A stretch of 64,000 bases of DNA, from the NCBI GenBank assembly GCA_000987045.1, contig LAKY01000055.1:163676-227675 (forward strand), read 5' to 3'. The stretch is from Clostridiales bacterium PH28_bin88 (GTDB lineage Bacteria > Bacillota > PH28-bin88). This document shows positions 42,531 through 51,681 of this stretch, one piece after another. Under the pieces are notes generated by a model. The model worked only from the letters and a program-made list of their open reading frames with translations, made no database searches and had not been told where the DNA came from. Each line of letters begins with the position of its first letter. Position 1 is the first letter of the stretch. A program made the translations under genes and the position numbers.

Positions 42531-44648
42531 TTAATCATAATTTCCAATGCGCTTCAACTTCCGCACAACGGTGGACTGGTTGACCTCCAGCACCTCGGCG
42601 GCTTTGTAGGTACTGCCAAACTCGCGCAAGGCGTGTTGCAACAGCTGGCGTTCCATCTCTATCATCGCCTGCTTGAGGGGAAGGATCCCCTGGACGATCA
42701 CCGTCGGTACGGATCGTGGCCGCTGAGGCAACAGGTGATCAGGTACTTGCTCCGGGGTCACCACCAGCCCCGGGGTAGTGACCATCAAGCGTTCCACGAT
42801 ATTCTCCAGTTCCCTCACGTTTCCGGGCCAGTCGTAGTTAAGGAAGAGTTCAAAAACCTCCGGCGCAAAGTCTTTCTTGATGTTGTAAGCCTGGCTGAAC
42901 TTGTCCCTGAAGGAGTAAACCAGGGGGATGATCTCCTCCCGCCGGTGCCGGAGAGGAGGAATATACAGGGGAACCACGTTCAGGCGGAAATACAGGTCTT
43001 CGCGGAACTCGCCTTGCTGCACCATTTCTTCCAGGTTCCGGTTGGTTGCGGCCAGAATGCGCACGTTTACCGGCAGCGGCTTTCTCCCCCCTACCCGCTG
43101 GATCTCCCGGTCCTGAATGGACCGCAGGATTTTCACCTGCAAGGGCAAGGGGAGGTCACCGATCTCGTCCAAGAAGAGAGTTCCGTTATGGGCCAGTTCA
43201 AACATGCCCATTTTTCCTTCCCTGCTGGCCCCCGTAAAGGCTCCGGCCTCATAGCCGAAGAGTTCTGTTTCCAAAAGGTTGGCCGGGATGGCTCCGCAGT
43301 TCACCTTAATGAAGGGTCCCTTTTTTCGAGGGCTGTGGGTATGAATGACCTTGGCAAATACTTCCTTACCCACCCCGGACTCCCCGAGAATGAGCACCGT
43401 GGAATCCACCTGGGCCACCCGCAAAGCCATGGCCAGCAGCTCCTGGACTTTGGGCGAGTTAAAGATCAGGTTGTCCTGGTCCATCAGCCGCCCTCTCAGT
43501 TCCACTAGTTCCGACCGGTAGCGCTTGCTCAACTCCTTGGTCTCTTCCAGCTGGCGCTTCAGTTCATTGAGTTCCGTCAGGTCCCGCACAGTGATCACCA
43601 CCCGCACGATCCTGCCCAGGGCATCTCTCGCCGGGCTGCCGGTCACCAGCAGCAGGTTGGTATTCTTCACCCCGTTTTGACACCGCTCCATCAGGGTAAC
43701 CGCTTTCCCCTGGCGCATTACAGCGTCCACCACGGACTTGGAGTAGTATCCCTTTTCCACCAGCTCCCGCATTGATTTACCCTGCATCTCTCCGGCTGGG
43801 ATGCCGGTAATCCGCTCGTGGGCGTGGTTAACTCGCAGAACAACGCCGTCGATATCCGTGACGATGACCCCGTCGTACTGGGACTCGATGACGGCCTGTA
43901 ACTCCTGGTTCAGCTGTTTGACCGAGTGCAGTTCTTCCGAAATCGATTCCAGTTCCGAAATGTCCTGAAAAACACCAACCGCCCCCACCAGTTCACCGTT
44001 TTGGATTATCGGCGTACGGTTGGTAACGTAGACCCTCGTACCGCTGGAATAGTTCACCGTGAACTTGTGGCTAAGTTGACCCTCGCCGCTGCGCAGGATG
44101 TCGAGCAGGCCCAAAGGGATGATCACCTCTGACAGGTGCTTGCCCATGGCCTGTTCCTTTTTACGGCGGGTAATCTTCTCGGCAGCCTCGTTAAAAATCG
44201 TTACCATCCCTTGCCGGTCAATGGCGATGATCCCGTTGTGGGCGGCATCCAGGATGGCCTCGACTTGTTTCCACATGCCGGTGGCCTTTTGGTAATAGGT
44301 ATAGCCCACATCGCACTTGCGGAGCACACCTGTCACCCGCCCGCCGGCATCCACCACCGGTAAGGCGCTCCCGGGCAGTTCCCAAACATCCTCTAGCCGG
44401 CAGTCCTCACGTACGGAGGCGGGAGCTTTTTCCATGACAGAATCCACTGTACAGCCGGACAGGATATCCCCTGGGTCCAATTCCAGGATCATTTTCCTGT
44501 CAAGTACCCCCAGGAGCATTTCCCCCTCGCTCGCCACCGGGAGAATCTCCGCTTGATGCTCTCGAAACAACCGCCACGCTCTCTCAACGGTATCTGAGGG
44601 CGACAATAAACACGGAACAGGGCTCACATCTGCATCGCGTACTAACAA
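42531..44648 (-). CDS. Sigma-54-dependent activator with CBS pair and PAS domains (EBP1)
   Basis: A protein of about 705 residues. Residues 1-120 form a CBS domain pair (ILPVASEGEMLLGVLD, LPVVDAGGRVTGVL), a likely adenine-nucleotide sensor. Two PAS domains follow (about 130-350). The AAA+ domain has Walker A GESGVGKE, the sigma-54 contact loop GAFTGA and Walker [12 protein letters not shown]. The C-terminal Fis-type helix-turn-helix reads AAEVLEVNQSTVVRKL. TTG at 44648 is preferred (AGGGGG eight bases upstream); GTG at 44657 is possible. It probably activates the -24/-12 promoters here through ATGC-N6-GCAT sites. Confidence 0.9.
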   Translation of the reverse strand: MLVRDADVSPVPCLLSPSDTVERAWRLFREHQAEILPVASEGEMLLGVLDRKMILELDPGDILSGCTVDSVMEKAPASVREDCRLEDVWELPGSALPVVDAGGRVTGVLRKCDVGYTYYQKATGMWKQVEAILDAAHNGIIAIDRQGMVTIFNEAAEKITRRKKEQAMGKHLSEVIIPLGLLDILRSGEGQLSHKFTVNYSSGTRVYVTNRTPIIQNGELVGAVGVFQDISELESISEELHSVKQLNQELQAVIESQYDGVIVTDIDGVVLRVNHAHERITGIPAGEMQGKSMRELVEKGYYSKSVVDAVMRQGKAVTLMERCQNGVKNTNLLLVTGSPARDALGRIVRVVITVRDLTELNELKRQLEETKELSKRYRSELVELRGRLMDQDNLIFNSPKVQELLAMALRVAQVDSTVLILGESGVGKEVFAKVIHTHSPRKKGPFIKVNCGAIPANLLETELFGYEAGAFTGASREGKMGMFELAHNGTLFLDEIGDLPLPLQVKILRSIQDREIQRVGGRKPLPVNVRILAATNRNLEEMVQQGEFREDLYFRLNVVPLYIPPLRHRREEIIPLVYSFRDKFSQAYNIKKDFAPEVFELFLNYDWPGNVRELENIVERLMVTTPGLVVTPEQVPDHLLPQRPRSVPTVIVQGILPLKQAMIEMERQLLQHALREFGSTYKAAEVLEVNQSTVVRKLKRIGNYD

Positions 44649-44892
44649 AGAGAGCACCCCCTAATCCAGGTGAATAGCTTCCTTTGCATTATACCTCAAT
44701 ACGATTGTAGTTGATAGTAGGGCGGTTTTTAAAGTAAATCCCCCGGTGGATGAATATAAGCAGCCGGCAGTGGAACTTGTCCCCCGAGCGGCGGAACCAA
44801 TAAAGAAAACTTGGCTAGCGCCAAGCCTTTAGGCGCAGGCGGAAGCCGTAGTTGCACTTATGCCACAGAAAGTTATACTTTCTGATGGTATA

Positions 44893-44934
44893 AATCAAAC
44901 CCCTTGGGTATCTCGGCTTGACCTACCTAAGGGG
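44893..44934 (-). terminator. Terminator-like hairpin after EBP2
   Basis: On the minus strand CCCCTT-AGGTA pairs with TACCC-AAGGGG, followed by TTTGATTTAT, 16 bases after the EBP2 stop. The rest of 44649-44892 has no gene; a CTTGG/CCAAG hairpin and AGAAAGT-TAT-ACTTTCT are present without a clear role. Confidence 0.55.
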
Positions 44935-44949
44935 CTAAGGTTCAGGAGC

Positions 44950-46416
44950 TTATTTCGCTTTTATACCCCTTTTTCTCTTTTTCGTTTGCAGGTATTTATT
45001 GATCTTCCTGACAACGGTGGACTGGTTGATCTCCAGGACTTCCGCTATCCGGTAGGTGTTCTCGTACCGCTGGTAGGCCTTGGTAATGAGCTGCTTCTCC
45101 AGTTCCTCAATAGCCATTTTCAAAGAGCAAACATCCCTCACTACTACCGGCGCTTTACCACCTTCGTGCTTTGAAAAAATAAAGTCGGGAAGCTGTTGGA
45201 CCTGGATTTCCGGCTGCTCACAGGTGACCATCAACCTTTCTACGATGTTCTCCAGTTCCCGCACGTTACCCGGCCAGTCGTAATTAATAAGAAAAGCTAA
45301 TGCCTCCGGAGAAAGCCGCTTGTTTATCTCGTACTTCTCGTTAAACCTGTTCATGCAGGCGTTAATCAGCGGCTCGATATCGTCCCGGCGGTAGCGGAGG
45401 GGTGGAATCGTCACAGGTACCACGTTAAGGCGGTAAAAGAGGTCTTCCCGGAAGGAACCCCTGGCCACCATCTGGTGGATGTCCCGGTTAGTGGCGGCGA
45501 TGATCCTGATGTCCACGTCAATGGGCCGGTTGCCGCCTACCCGCATCACCTTTCGATCCTGGATCACCTGCAGCAGTTTAACCTGCAGGGTGGGTGGAAG
45601 TTCCGCTATTTCGTCGAGAAAAAGGGTCCCACCGTGAGCCATCTCGATAGTACCTTTTTTTCCCTCTTTTCTGGCGCCGGTGAAGGCCCCATGTTCGTAG
45701 CCAAACAGCTCGGATTCCAGCAGGTTTTCCGGAATCGCCCCACAGTTAATGGTGATGAAAGGGCCTTGCCTCCGCCGGCTGTGCTGGTGGATAAAGGAAG
45801 CAATCACCCCCTTGCCCACCCCGGTCTCCCCCAGGATCAACACCGTTGAGTCCACCATGGCCACGCGCTTGGCCACCTCCACTACTTCTTTCATCTCGGG
45901 GCTCACCGCGATGACCCGCAGGTCTTTCAACAGCCTTTCCTGGCGCAGTTCGGCCAGCTGCATGCGGTAGTTGTCTACCAGGGACTCGGTGTCCGCCAGG
46001 CGCTCTTTAAGGTTGTTCAGCTCAGTAACATCTCTGGAGTTCACGATAATCCGCCAGATGGATCCGTCCTCGGCAAATACCGGGTTCCCCGTGACAATGA
46101 TCTGCCGCCCACTGCGGGTGTTTTGGGTAATGGTCACCCGTTTTCTTTCTTTCATCACCAAAGCGGTGCAGGAGGGAGAAAAAACCCCCTCCCGCACTAG
46201 ATCTTCCACTTTCCGGCCGATCAGTTCCTCCGCCTTCATCCCGTAAAGGCGTTCACAAGCGGCACTTACTTTTAGGGTAACAAGGTTACCATCGGTCACA
46301 TAAATCTCGTCGTAGGAGGAGTCAAAAATAGCCTCGAACTCCCGGTTGAGTTCCTGCAACCGGGCCAGCTCCCTGCGTAATTCTTCAACTTCCCGCTGTG
46401 GATCGCTCTCCGCCAT
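44950..46416 (-). CDS. Sigma-54-dependent activator with PAS domain (EBP2)
   Basis: A 488-residue activator: a short coiled-coil start, one PAS domain (about 20-135: FEAIFDSSYDEIYVTDG), AAA+ domain with Walker A GETGVGKG, sigma-54 loop GAFTGA and Walker B TLFLDEIAELP, and a Fis-type helix-turn-helix AEVLEINQSTVVRKI followed by a basic tail. The ATG at 46416 has GGGAGGG upstream; a GTG five codons earlier overlaps that site. Its recognition helix is almost the same as in EBP1, so both may bind ATGC-N6-GCAT. It lies downstream of AOR1/gabT, which are controlled by such a site. Confidence 0.92.
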   Translation of the reverse strand: MAESDPQREVEELRRELARLQELNREFEAIFDSSYDEIYVTDGNLVTLKVSAACERLYGMKAEELIGRKVEDLVREGVFSPSCTALVMKERKRVTITQNTRSGRQIIVTGNPVFAEDGSIWRIIVNSRDVTELNNLKERLADTESLVDNYRMQLAELRQERLLKDLRVIAVSPEMKEVVEVAKRVAMVDSTVLILGETGVGKGVIASFIHQHSRRRQGPFITINCGAIPENLLESELFGYEHGAFTGARKEGKKGTIEMAHGGTLFLDEIAELPPTLQVKLLQVIQDRKVMRVGGNRPIDVDIRIIAATNRDIHQMVARGSFREDLFYRLNVVPVTIPPLRYRRDDIEPLINACMNRFNEKYEINKRLSPEALAFLINYDWPGNVRELENIVERLMVTCEQPEIQVQQLPDFIFSKHEGGKAPVVVRDVCSLKMAIEELEKQLITKAYQRYENTYRIAEVLEINQSTVVRKINKYLQTKKRKRGIKAK

Positions 46417-46623
46417 GCCTATCCCTCCCACCTTCGGTCACTGGAAAGCGGAGGCCCACTGACTACCAGTTTCCGATACTTCTACGCCCGTTTCTGACGG
46501 CGCTTATTTACATGCCCTTGGACAAAAGCGAACTTGTCAATCATAGTTTTGATTCTCTTTAGAGTCCTGTAACTCCTGCTATCTTTACTTGCATCTCCAC
46601 AGTTTCCATTCCTACCAGAAGTA

Positions 46624-48378
46624 CTAGCACGGCCTGCCTTCCGCATCCCAGCCCCGTAGGTAATAATACTCTGACACCATGCGCTCCAGTTCCTCCCGGG
46701 TGAGGTGGCTCTTACGGGAATCCAACGGGGGATCAGTAAACATACGGTCCGGGAGGGTGTCCTCCTTGTTGGTAATTCCCTCCTGCACGTTAAATACCCG
46801 GGTAAGCCCCACCACCCGGTTGCCCAAATCCCTCAGTTCGTCGTCGCTGTACCGCCAACCCGTGGTGGCTTCAATCAGTGTCTGAAGTTCTCCCCACTGG
46901 ATCAGGTCGCGGAAGAAAACGCAAAGGATTTGGGTATTAAACACTGTCAGCCGGTCCTCAAACTCAACAAAGAGCTTGGCCTTTCCTTCAACGGTGGCGG
47001 GGTCGATCATCCCTGCCAGCTCGGGTTTGTAGAACGTGGCCCTAAGGTGGCAGGCGCCGCGGCTGGAAGTGGCGTAGGCCAGGCCCATGCCCTTCAAGAT
47101 CCGCGGGTGGTAACCCGCCGGTTCCAACCCCTTCACGTGCACCGCCAGGTCATCCAGCCCCAACGCCGGAGCGGCATGTTTAATGCCTTCCGCCAACACC
47201 GCCCCCAGCCCTTCCCGGGCAGCGATGCGGTTTAGCAAATCCGCCGTGCCCGCCACATCGCCGTACCCGGGGCCTTCCTTCAGTCGCCCGCTCTCCACCC
47301 CTTCCATCACCAGGCCCACCAGGTTGCCGGCGGTGATGGTGTCCATCCCCCAGCGGTCACAAAGGTCATTTAGATAGATAATATCGTCCAGGCTCCTGAT
47401 TTCGCATAAACCGCCTAAAGAATAGATGGTCTCGTACTCCGGGCCTTCGATGGTTAAACCAGCGTGCTTCCCCTTGGTAACAGACGTCAGCTTTCCGCAG
47501 GCCAGCATGCAGTGGGGGCATGCCCTGGGCTTGACCCGGAAGTTCTCCAGTAAGGCTTCTCCGTTGATCTCTTCCCAGTAGTCGGCCTGGCCCCGCGACC
47601 AGTAACGGGACGGAAATACCCCGGCCTTGTTCAAGATCGAGACCATCACCGGCGTGCCAAACGTCTTGTAATTCTTGGCCCCAGCATCCCCTTTAGCCTT
47701 TTCGCGAATCCTGGTGACCAGGTCTTTCAATAGGCTCGGGTCGGCTATTTCCGCCTCGTTAGCCCCCCGGAAGACGATGGCCTTTAGCTTCTTGGCCCCC
47801 ATGACCGCCCCTGTCCCGGCTCGCCCCGCTGACCTCCAGTAGTTGTTCTCGATACAGGCAAACCGTACCAGCCTTTCTCCGGCGGGGCCGATTACCAGGG
47901 CCTGCGCCCGCGGGTCTCCCACTTCCTGTAATACCTTGTCTTCCGCGTCATAGGTATCCAAGCCCCAGAGGTGGGCGGCCTCGAAAAATTTGACCCCTTC
48001 TGAGGAGATATCCAGGTAGACAGGGTAGGGAGAGCGTCCCTCGATTACGATGGCATCGTACCCCGTTCTCTTCATGGCCGGCGCCACCCTGCCGCCCGAA
48101 TAGGATTCCGCATAGATTCCGGTTAGGGGAGACTTGGTGAACACGCCGTACCGGCTGGCACCGGGCATGTTAGTGCCGCACGCCGCCCCAGTGGTAAAGA
48201 TCAGTTTGTTGTCGGGCGATAACGGGTCAACCCCAGGCGCCAGTTCCTGATTCAAGAGGTGGGAACCCAGCCCCTTACCCCCCAGGTACCTGCGTATTAC
48301 TTCCTGGTCCAGGGGTTCCACCCGGTAATCACAAGCACCCACGTCGATCCTGAGTATCCTGCCAAAAAACCCGTGCAT
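46624..48378 (-). CDS. Aldehyde:ferredoxin oxidoreductase (tungsten type), AOR1
   Basis: A 584-residue AOR-family enzyme: GFFGRILRIDV at the start, YLGGKGLGSHLL, FTKSPLTGIYAESYSGG, AGRAGTGAVMGAKKLKAIV, and cluster cysteines in CPHCMLACG (about residue 295) plus a downstream Cys in ILCVFF. These enzymes oxidise aldehydes to acids with ferredoxin, using a tungsten (or molybdenum) bis-pterin. ATG at 48378 has GAGGAGG upstream. It follows the GABA aminotransferase gene after a 16-bp gap, so succinate semialdehyde is the obvious candidate substrate (inference). Confidence 0.92.
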   Translation of the reverse strand: MHGFFGRILRIDVGACDYRVEPLDQEVIRRYLGGKGLGSHLLNQELAPGVDPLSPDNKLIFTTGAACGTNMPGASRYGVFTKSPLTGIYAESYSGGRVAPAMKRTGYDAIVIEGRSPYPVYLDISSEGVKFFEAAHLWGLDTYDAEDKVLQEVGDPRAQALVIGPAGERLVRFACIENNYWRSAGRAGTGAVMGAKKLKAIVFRGANEAEIADPSLLKDLVTRIREKAKGDAGAKNYKTFGTPVMVSILNKAGVFPSRYWSRGQADYWEEINGEALLENFRVKPRACPHCMLACGKLTSVTKGKHAGLTIEGPEYETIYSLGGLCEIRSLDDIIYLNDLCDRWGMDTITAGNLVGLVMEGVESGRLKEGPGYGDVAGTADLLNRIAAREGLGAVLAEGIKHAAPALGLDDLAVHVKGLEPAGYHPRILKGMGLAYATSSRGACHLRATFYKPELAGMIDPATVEGKAKLFVEFEDRLTVFNTQILCVFFRDLIQWGELQTLIEATTGWRYSDDELRDLGNRVVGLTRVFNVQEGITNKEDTLPDRMFTDPPLDSRKSHLTREELERMVSEYYYLRGWDAEGRPC

Positions 48379-48394
48379 AGAGCCCCTCCTCGAA

Positions 48395-49738
48395 CTAATT
48401 ATTGACCCCGGCAATAGCCGACTCCAGGATATCCAATCCCATGGTCAACTGCTCGTCGGTGACCACCAGGGGCACAAGGATCCTGACGACGTTACTGTAA
48501 ATACCCGCGCTCAAGGCTATCAGCCCGTTCTTCCAGCAATGAGCAATCACCTGGCTGGTGGCTTCTTTGGCAGGTTCTTTGGTTCCCCGGTCCTTGACCA
48601 GTTCGACGGCCACCATCGCACCCAGGCCCCGGACATCGCCGATAACCGGGTATTTCTCATGCATCTCCTTCAACCTGTTCATCATCCGGCTTCCTAGGAC
48701 ATTAGCCCGTACGGACAACCCTTCCCTTTCTATTAGTTCAATCGCTTTGAGAGAGGCAGCACAGGATACGGGGTTTCCGCCGAAGGTCCCGCCGACTTCC
48801 CCGGGATTAGGGGCATCCATAATCTCCGCCCTGCCGGTCACCGCACTCAGGGGCATACCTGCCGCCAGGGACTTGGACATGGTGATCAGGTCAGGGATCA
48901 CGCCAAAGTTATCTACGGCGAAAAACTTGCCTGTACGGCCAAAGCCGGTTTGAACTTCGTCAGCAATAAAAACAATTCCGTATTTTTCACAGATCTTTTT
49001 GACCCCCTGCAGGAACTCTGGTGGCGGGACAATAAAACCTCCCTCGCCCTGCACCGGCTCGATAATAACCGCCGCAATATTTTCCGCCGGGCATTCCGAC
49101 ACAAAGAAACGCTCCAGGTTATCCACGCATTTCAAACCGCACCCGGGGTATGCCAGCCCGTACGCGCACCGGTAACAGTAAGCGGAGGGGACTTTATACA
49201 CATCCGGAGCGAAGGGACCAAATCCAAATTTATATGGTTTCACCTTGCTGGTCAGGGTCATGGCCATCAACGTGCGGCCATGGAAACCGCATTCAAAGGA
49301 AACGATTCCCGTGCGTTTAGTGTATTTTCGAGCAAACTTGACTGCATTCTCTACCGCTTCAGCGCCGCTGTTCACTAGTAGTGTCTTTTTGGGGAAATCA
49401 CCAGGGGTGATTTCCGCCAGTTTTTCCGCCAACCGGATGTACGGCTCGTACATTACTACATGGAAACAGGTGTGCAAGAACCTTTCCGCTTGCTCCTTTA
49501 CCGCGTCCACCAATTCCCTCGGGCTGTGCCCGACATTGATTACCCCGATGCCCGCGGCAAAGTCGATGAACACGTTCCCGTCAACATCCCGAACCAGAGC
49601 GCCTTTCGCCTCTTCGGCAAACACCGGCACTGTGTTAGCCGGCCCCCTGGAGACATATTTCTCTCTTAGGGCTAACAGTTCTTTAGATTTAGGGCCTGGG
49701 ATTTCCGTTTTAACAGTGGGAACCCAATCAAAAGACAT
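48395..49738 (-). CDS. gabT: Class III aminotransferase, 4-aminobutyrate aminotransferase-like
   Basis: A 447-residue PLP enzyme with DVDGNVFIDFAAGIGVINVGH, NSGAEAVENAVKFARKYTKR, GFHGRTLMAMTLTSK, IEPVQGEGGF, IADEVQTGFGRTGKFFA and the PLP Lys in TMSKSLAAGMP. All are typical of GABA aminotransferases, which give succinate semialdehyde. A cysteine-bearing insert (CYRCAYGLAYPGCGLKC) is present, as in some clostridial GabT. ATG with GGAGGGG upstream; a perfect sigma-54 promoter lies 46 bp before it. Confidence 0.9.
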   Translation of the reverse strand: MSFDWVPTVKTEIPGPKSKELLALREKYVSRGPANTVPVFAEEAKGALVRDVDGNVFIDFAAGIGVINVGHSPRELVDAVKEQAERFLHTCFHVVMYEPYIRLAEKLAEITPGDFPKKTLLVNSGAEAVENAVKFARKYTKRTGIVSFECGFHGRTLMAMTLTSKVKPYKFGFGPFAPDVYKVPSAYCYRCAYGLAYPGCGLKCVDNLERFFVSECPAENIAAVIIEPVQGEGGFIVPPPEFLQGVKKICEKYGIVFIADEVQTGFGRTGKFFAVDNFGVIPDLITMSKSLAAGMPLSAVTGRAEIMDAPNPGEVGGTFGGNPVSCAASLKAIELIEREGLSVRANVLGSRMMNRLKEMHEKYPVIGDVRGLGAMVAVELVKDRGTKEPAKEATSQVIAHCWKNGLIALSAGIYSNVVRILVPLVVTDEQLTMGLDILESAIAGVNN

Positions 49739-49783
49739 AAAAAACCCCTCCTCGAAAAGTAAGTAGTATACAGTTTTAAATCA

Positions 49784-49800
49784 AGCAAGAATTGTGCCAC
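49784..49800 (-). promoter_or_regulatory. Sigma-54 promoter of gabT/AOR1
   Basis: The minus strand reads GTGGCAC-AATTC-TTGCT, a full -24/-12 core (TGGCAC-N5-TTGCT) with an expected leader of about 35 bases. Confidence 0.87.
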
Positions 49801-49906
49801 TAATTTAACACCTATCCGTGCTGTGCTTAACCCTTTGTCACCTGTCCCCGCACGGTTTTCCAGCTATCAGCCTGGGTACTGCCGGCATTACAAATAATTT
49901 ATTTAT

Positions 49907-49941
49907 ATGCATCCATGCATGAAGTTAGTGCAATTGCGCAT
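49907..49941. promoter_or_regulatory. Paired sigma-54 enhancer sites of gabT/AOR1
   Basis: Site 1 (49907-49920) reads ATGC-ATCCAT-GCAT. Site 2 (49928-49941) reads GTGC-AATTGC-GCAT. Starts are 21 bp apart; the nearer site is about 114 bp from the -24 element. The stretch 49942-50143 beyond shows no gene. Confidence 0.7.
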
Positions 49942-50143
49942 TTGCACTTGGTATTTAAACTATCATTCCAACCTAAGGGATCTCCGGTATGCTCGTCATG
50001 CTTGGCTTCAACTTGCCGTCAGCAACCACCAGTACACGGAAGCGGATTACGTCCTCCCCTTAACCAAGGGCATCGGGACGCCGAAGCCAGGGTAATCTGC
50101 CTTTTTTGGGACCTATCTGCATTCGCTTTTAGGTCTTGACTCT

Positions 50144-51499
50144 TTAATCTCGTTCTCCTATCAACATTTCTACACTCTCGCTGAATACATTTGTATGATA
50201 ATCTATATCTTCCTGGGTAGTCTGAGCACAGATTAAAGCCATGTTGTGGAAGGGAGTCATGAGAATGCCCCGGTTTAGAGCCGTCAAATGCATATAGCGG
50301 TCGAGTTCGGGATCTACGGCCGCGGCTGCCTCTCCGCCGTTGCGCGGGGGAGTTGGATGGAACCAGTACTCCACCCGGCAGCCCAGGCGTTTTACAATCC
50401 ACGGTAGTTTCTTTTCATCAATTACCGATTGCAAACCCTCTTCAAAACGCTGTGCCAAAGCTGTGTTGCGGTCATAGGCTTCTTTAGTCAACACATTCTC
50501 CAAAGTCGCTCGCATGGCTGCCATAGAAAGGGCATTTCCTGCCAATGTTCCACCGATACCACCCACATCGGCTTGTTCCAATTCAATCGTTCCCCGGATC
50601 CTGTCCGCTACTTCCCGGCTGAATCCGTACACTGCAGTGGGAATCCCGCCCCCAATGGCCTTTCCGACTGTCAGCATATCCGGTTTAAGCCCGTAGGCTT
50701 TGGTATATCCCCCCGGACCGGTACACATGGTATGGGTTTCATCAATGATCAGCAGTGTGCCGGTACGGCTAGTGATTTCTCTTAGTGCTTCATGGTAGCC
50801 GGGATCTGGATGGATAATGCCGATATTGGTCATGGCCGGTTCCGCTAACACTGCTGCCACGTCTTCAGGCTGTAGGGCCTTCTCCAGCGCGGCAATATCG
50901 TTAAACTCAATTACCTTGGTGGTCTTCACCGGGTTCACCTGTGGACCGATATTACCGCGACGGGATCCCGGAACACCCTCATTTATACTAATAAAGGTCT
51001 CATCTACAGTTCCGTGGTAGCAATAGTTGAAAACCAAAATATACTTCCGTTTGGTAATATGCCGGGCCAACCGCAAGGAAAATCGGTTCGCATCAGTGGC
51101 GGAAATGGCGACCTGCCAGTAAGGAAGACCAAAACGCCGGGCCAATTCTTCCCCCACCCAAATGGCATCCTCGGTGGGAAGCATAAAAGTAACACCGTTT
51201 TTGATCCGGGCATTGATAGCATCTACAGCCCCTTCCGGAGCATGGCCCGTCATTGCTCCGGTATCTCCCAGGCAAAAATCAATATAGCGGTTTCCGTCCA
51301 CATCGTAAAAGTACGCACCTGACCCTTCTTTTACAAAAACCGGGAAACCTCCCGCCCATCGCACCATCCAGTTCATTGGTACACCGTCAAGCAGACTGGC
51401 CTGTGCCCGCTGGAACATCTCTTTGGACTTAGGGTGTGTATCCTCAAACCGTTTAAGTTCTTTCTTTAAAAGTGCTTTTAATCGATCCCTGTCAATCAT
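50144..51499 (-). CDS. Class III aminotransferase, glutamate-1-semialdehyde aminomutase-like
   Basis: A 451-residue PLP enzyme with YFYDVDGNRYIDFCLGDTGAM, ISATDANRFSLRLAR, NYCYHGTVDETF, IIDETHTMCTGPGG, the PLP Lys in TVGKAIGGGIPTAVYG, and IGGTLAGNALSMAAMRA. It resembles glutamate-1-semialdehyde 2,1-aminomutase but is probably a catabolic transaminase, since no haem genes are nearby and it stands in a polyamine/GABA region. ATG at 51499 has GGAGGAA upstream; the longer in-frame extension runs through a terminator and is not coding. Confidence 0.88.
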   Translation of the reverse strand: MIDRDRLKALLKKELKRFEDTHPKSKEMFQRAQASLLDGVPMNWMVRWAGGFPVFVKEGSGAYFYDVDGNRYIDFCLGDTGAMTGHAPEGAVDAINARIKNGVTFMLPTEDAIWVGEELARRFGLPYWQVAISATDANRFSLRLARHITKRKYILVFNYCYHGTVDETFISINEGVPGSRRGNIGPQVNPVKTTKVIEFNDIAALEKALQPEDVAAVLAEPAMTNIGIIHPDPGYHEALREITSRTGTLLIIDETHTMCTGPGGYTKAYGLKPDMLTVGKAIGGGIPTAVYGFSREVADRIRGTIELEQADVGGIGGTLAGNALSMAAMRATLENVLTKEAYDRNTALAQRFEEGLQSVIDEKKLPWIVKRLGCRVEYWFHPTPPRNGGEAAAAVDPELDRYMHLTALNRGILMTPFHNMALICAQTTQEDIDYHTNVFSESVEMLIGERD

Positions 51500-51622
51500 G
51501 TTTCCTCCTGTTCCCTCCCAAGGGATCTGATACCCCGCTTTCAGAAATGGTGACCGTGCTCCCAACAGACAGTTCCATTTCAATTCCTCCATACTCATGG
51601 TTAAAATAAACGGTTTTTTGAT

Positions 51623-51656
51623 AAAAAACCCTAGAGCGGGGGAGTAGATCCCCCGC
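51623..51656 (-). terminator. Rho-independent terminator after the sodium:solute symporter
   Basis: On the minus strand GCGGGGG pairs with CCCCCGC across seven bases, then TCTAGGGTTTTTT. A second small hairpin (GGTTTTTT/AAAAAACC) follows. It separates the symporter from the aminotransferase at 50144. Confidence 0.8.
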
Positions 51657-51681
51657 CATAGGGAAAATTTCTTTGAACCAA

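Noticed and set aside
42405..43508. 367-codon plus-strand open frame opposite EBP1
   Set aside because: Antisense to the conserved AAA+ domain; no recognisable domain.
44867..44883. AGAAAGT-TAT-ACTTTCT inverted repeat as an operator
   Set aside because: Found once only, between EBP2 and EBP1, with no matching site elsewhere in the window.
50144..51499. hemL for haem biosynthesis
   Set aside because: GSAM-like sequence, but no tetrapyrrole genes nearby; the context is amine catabolism.
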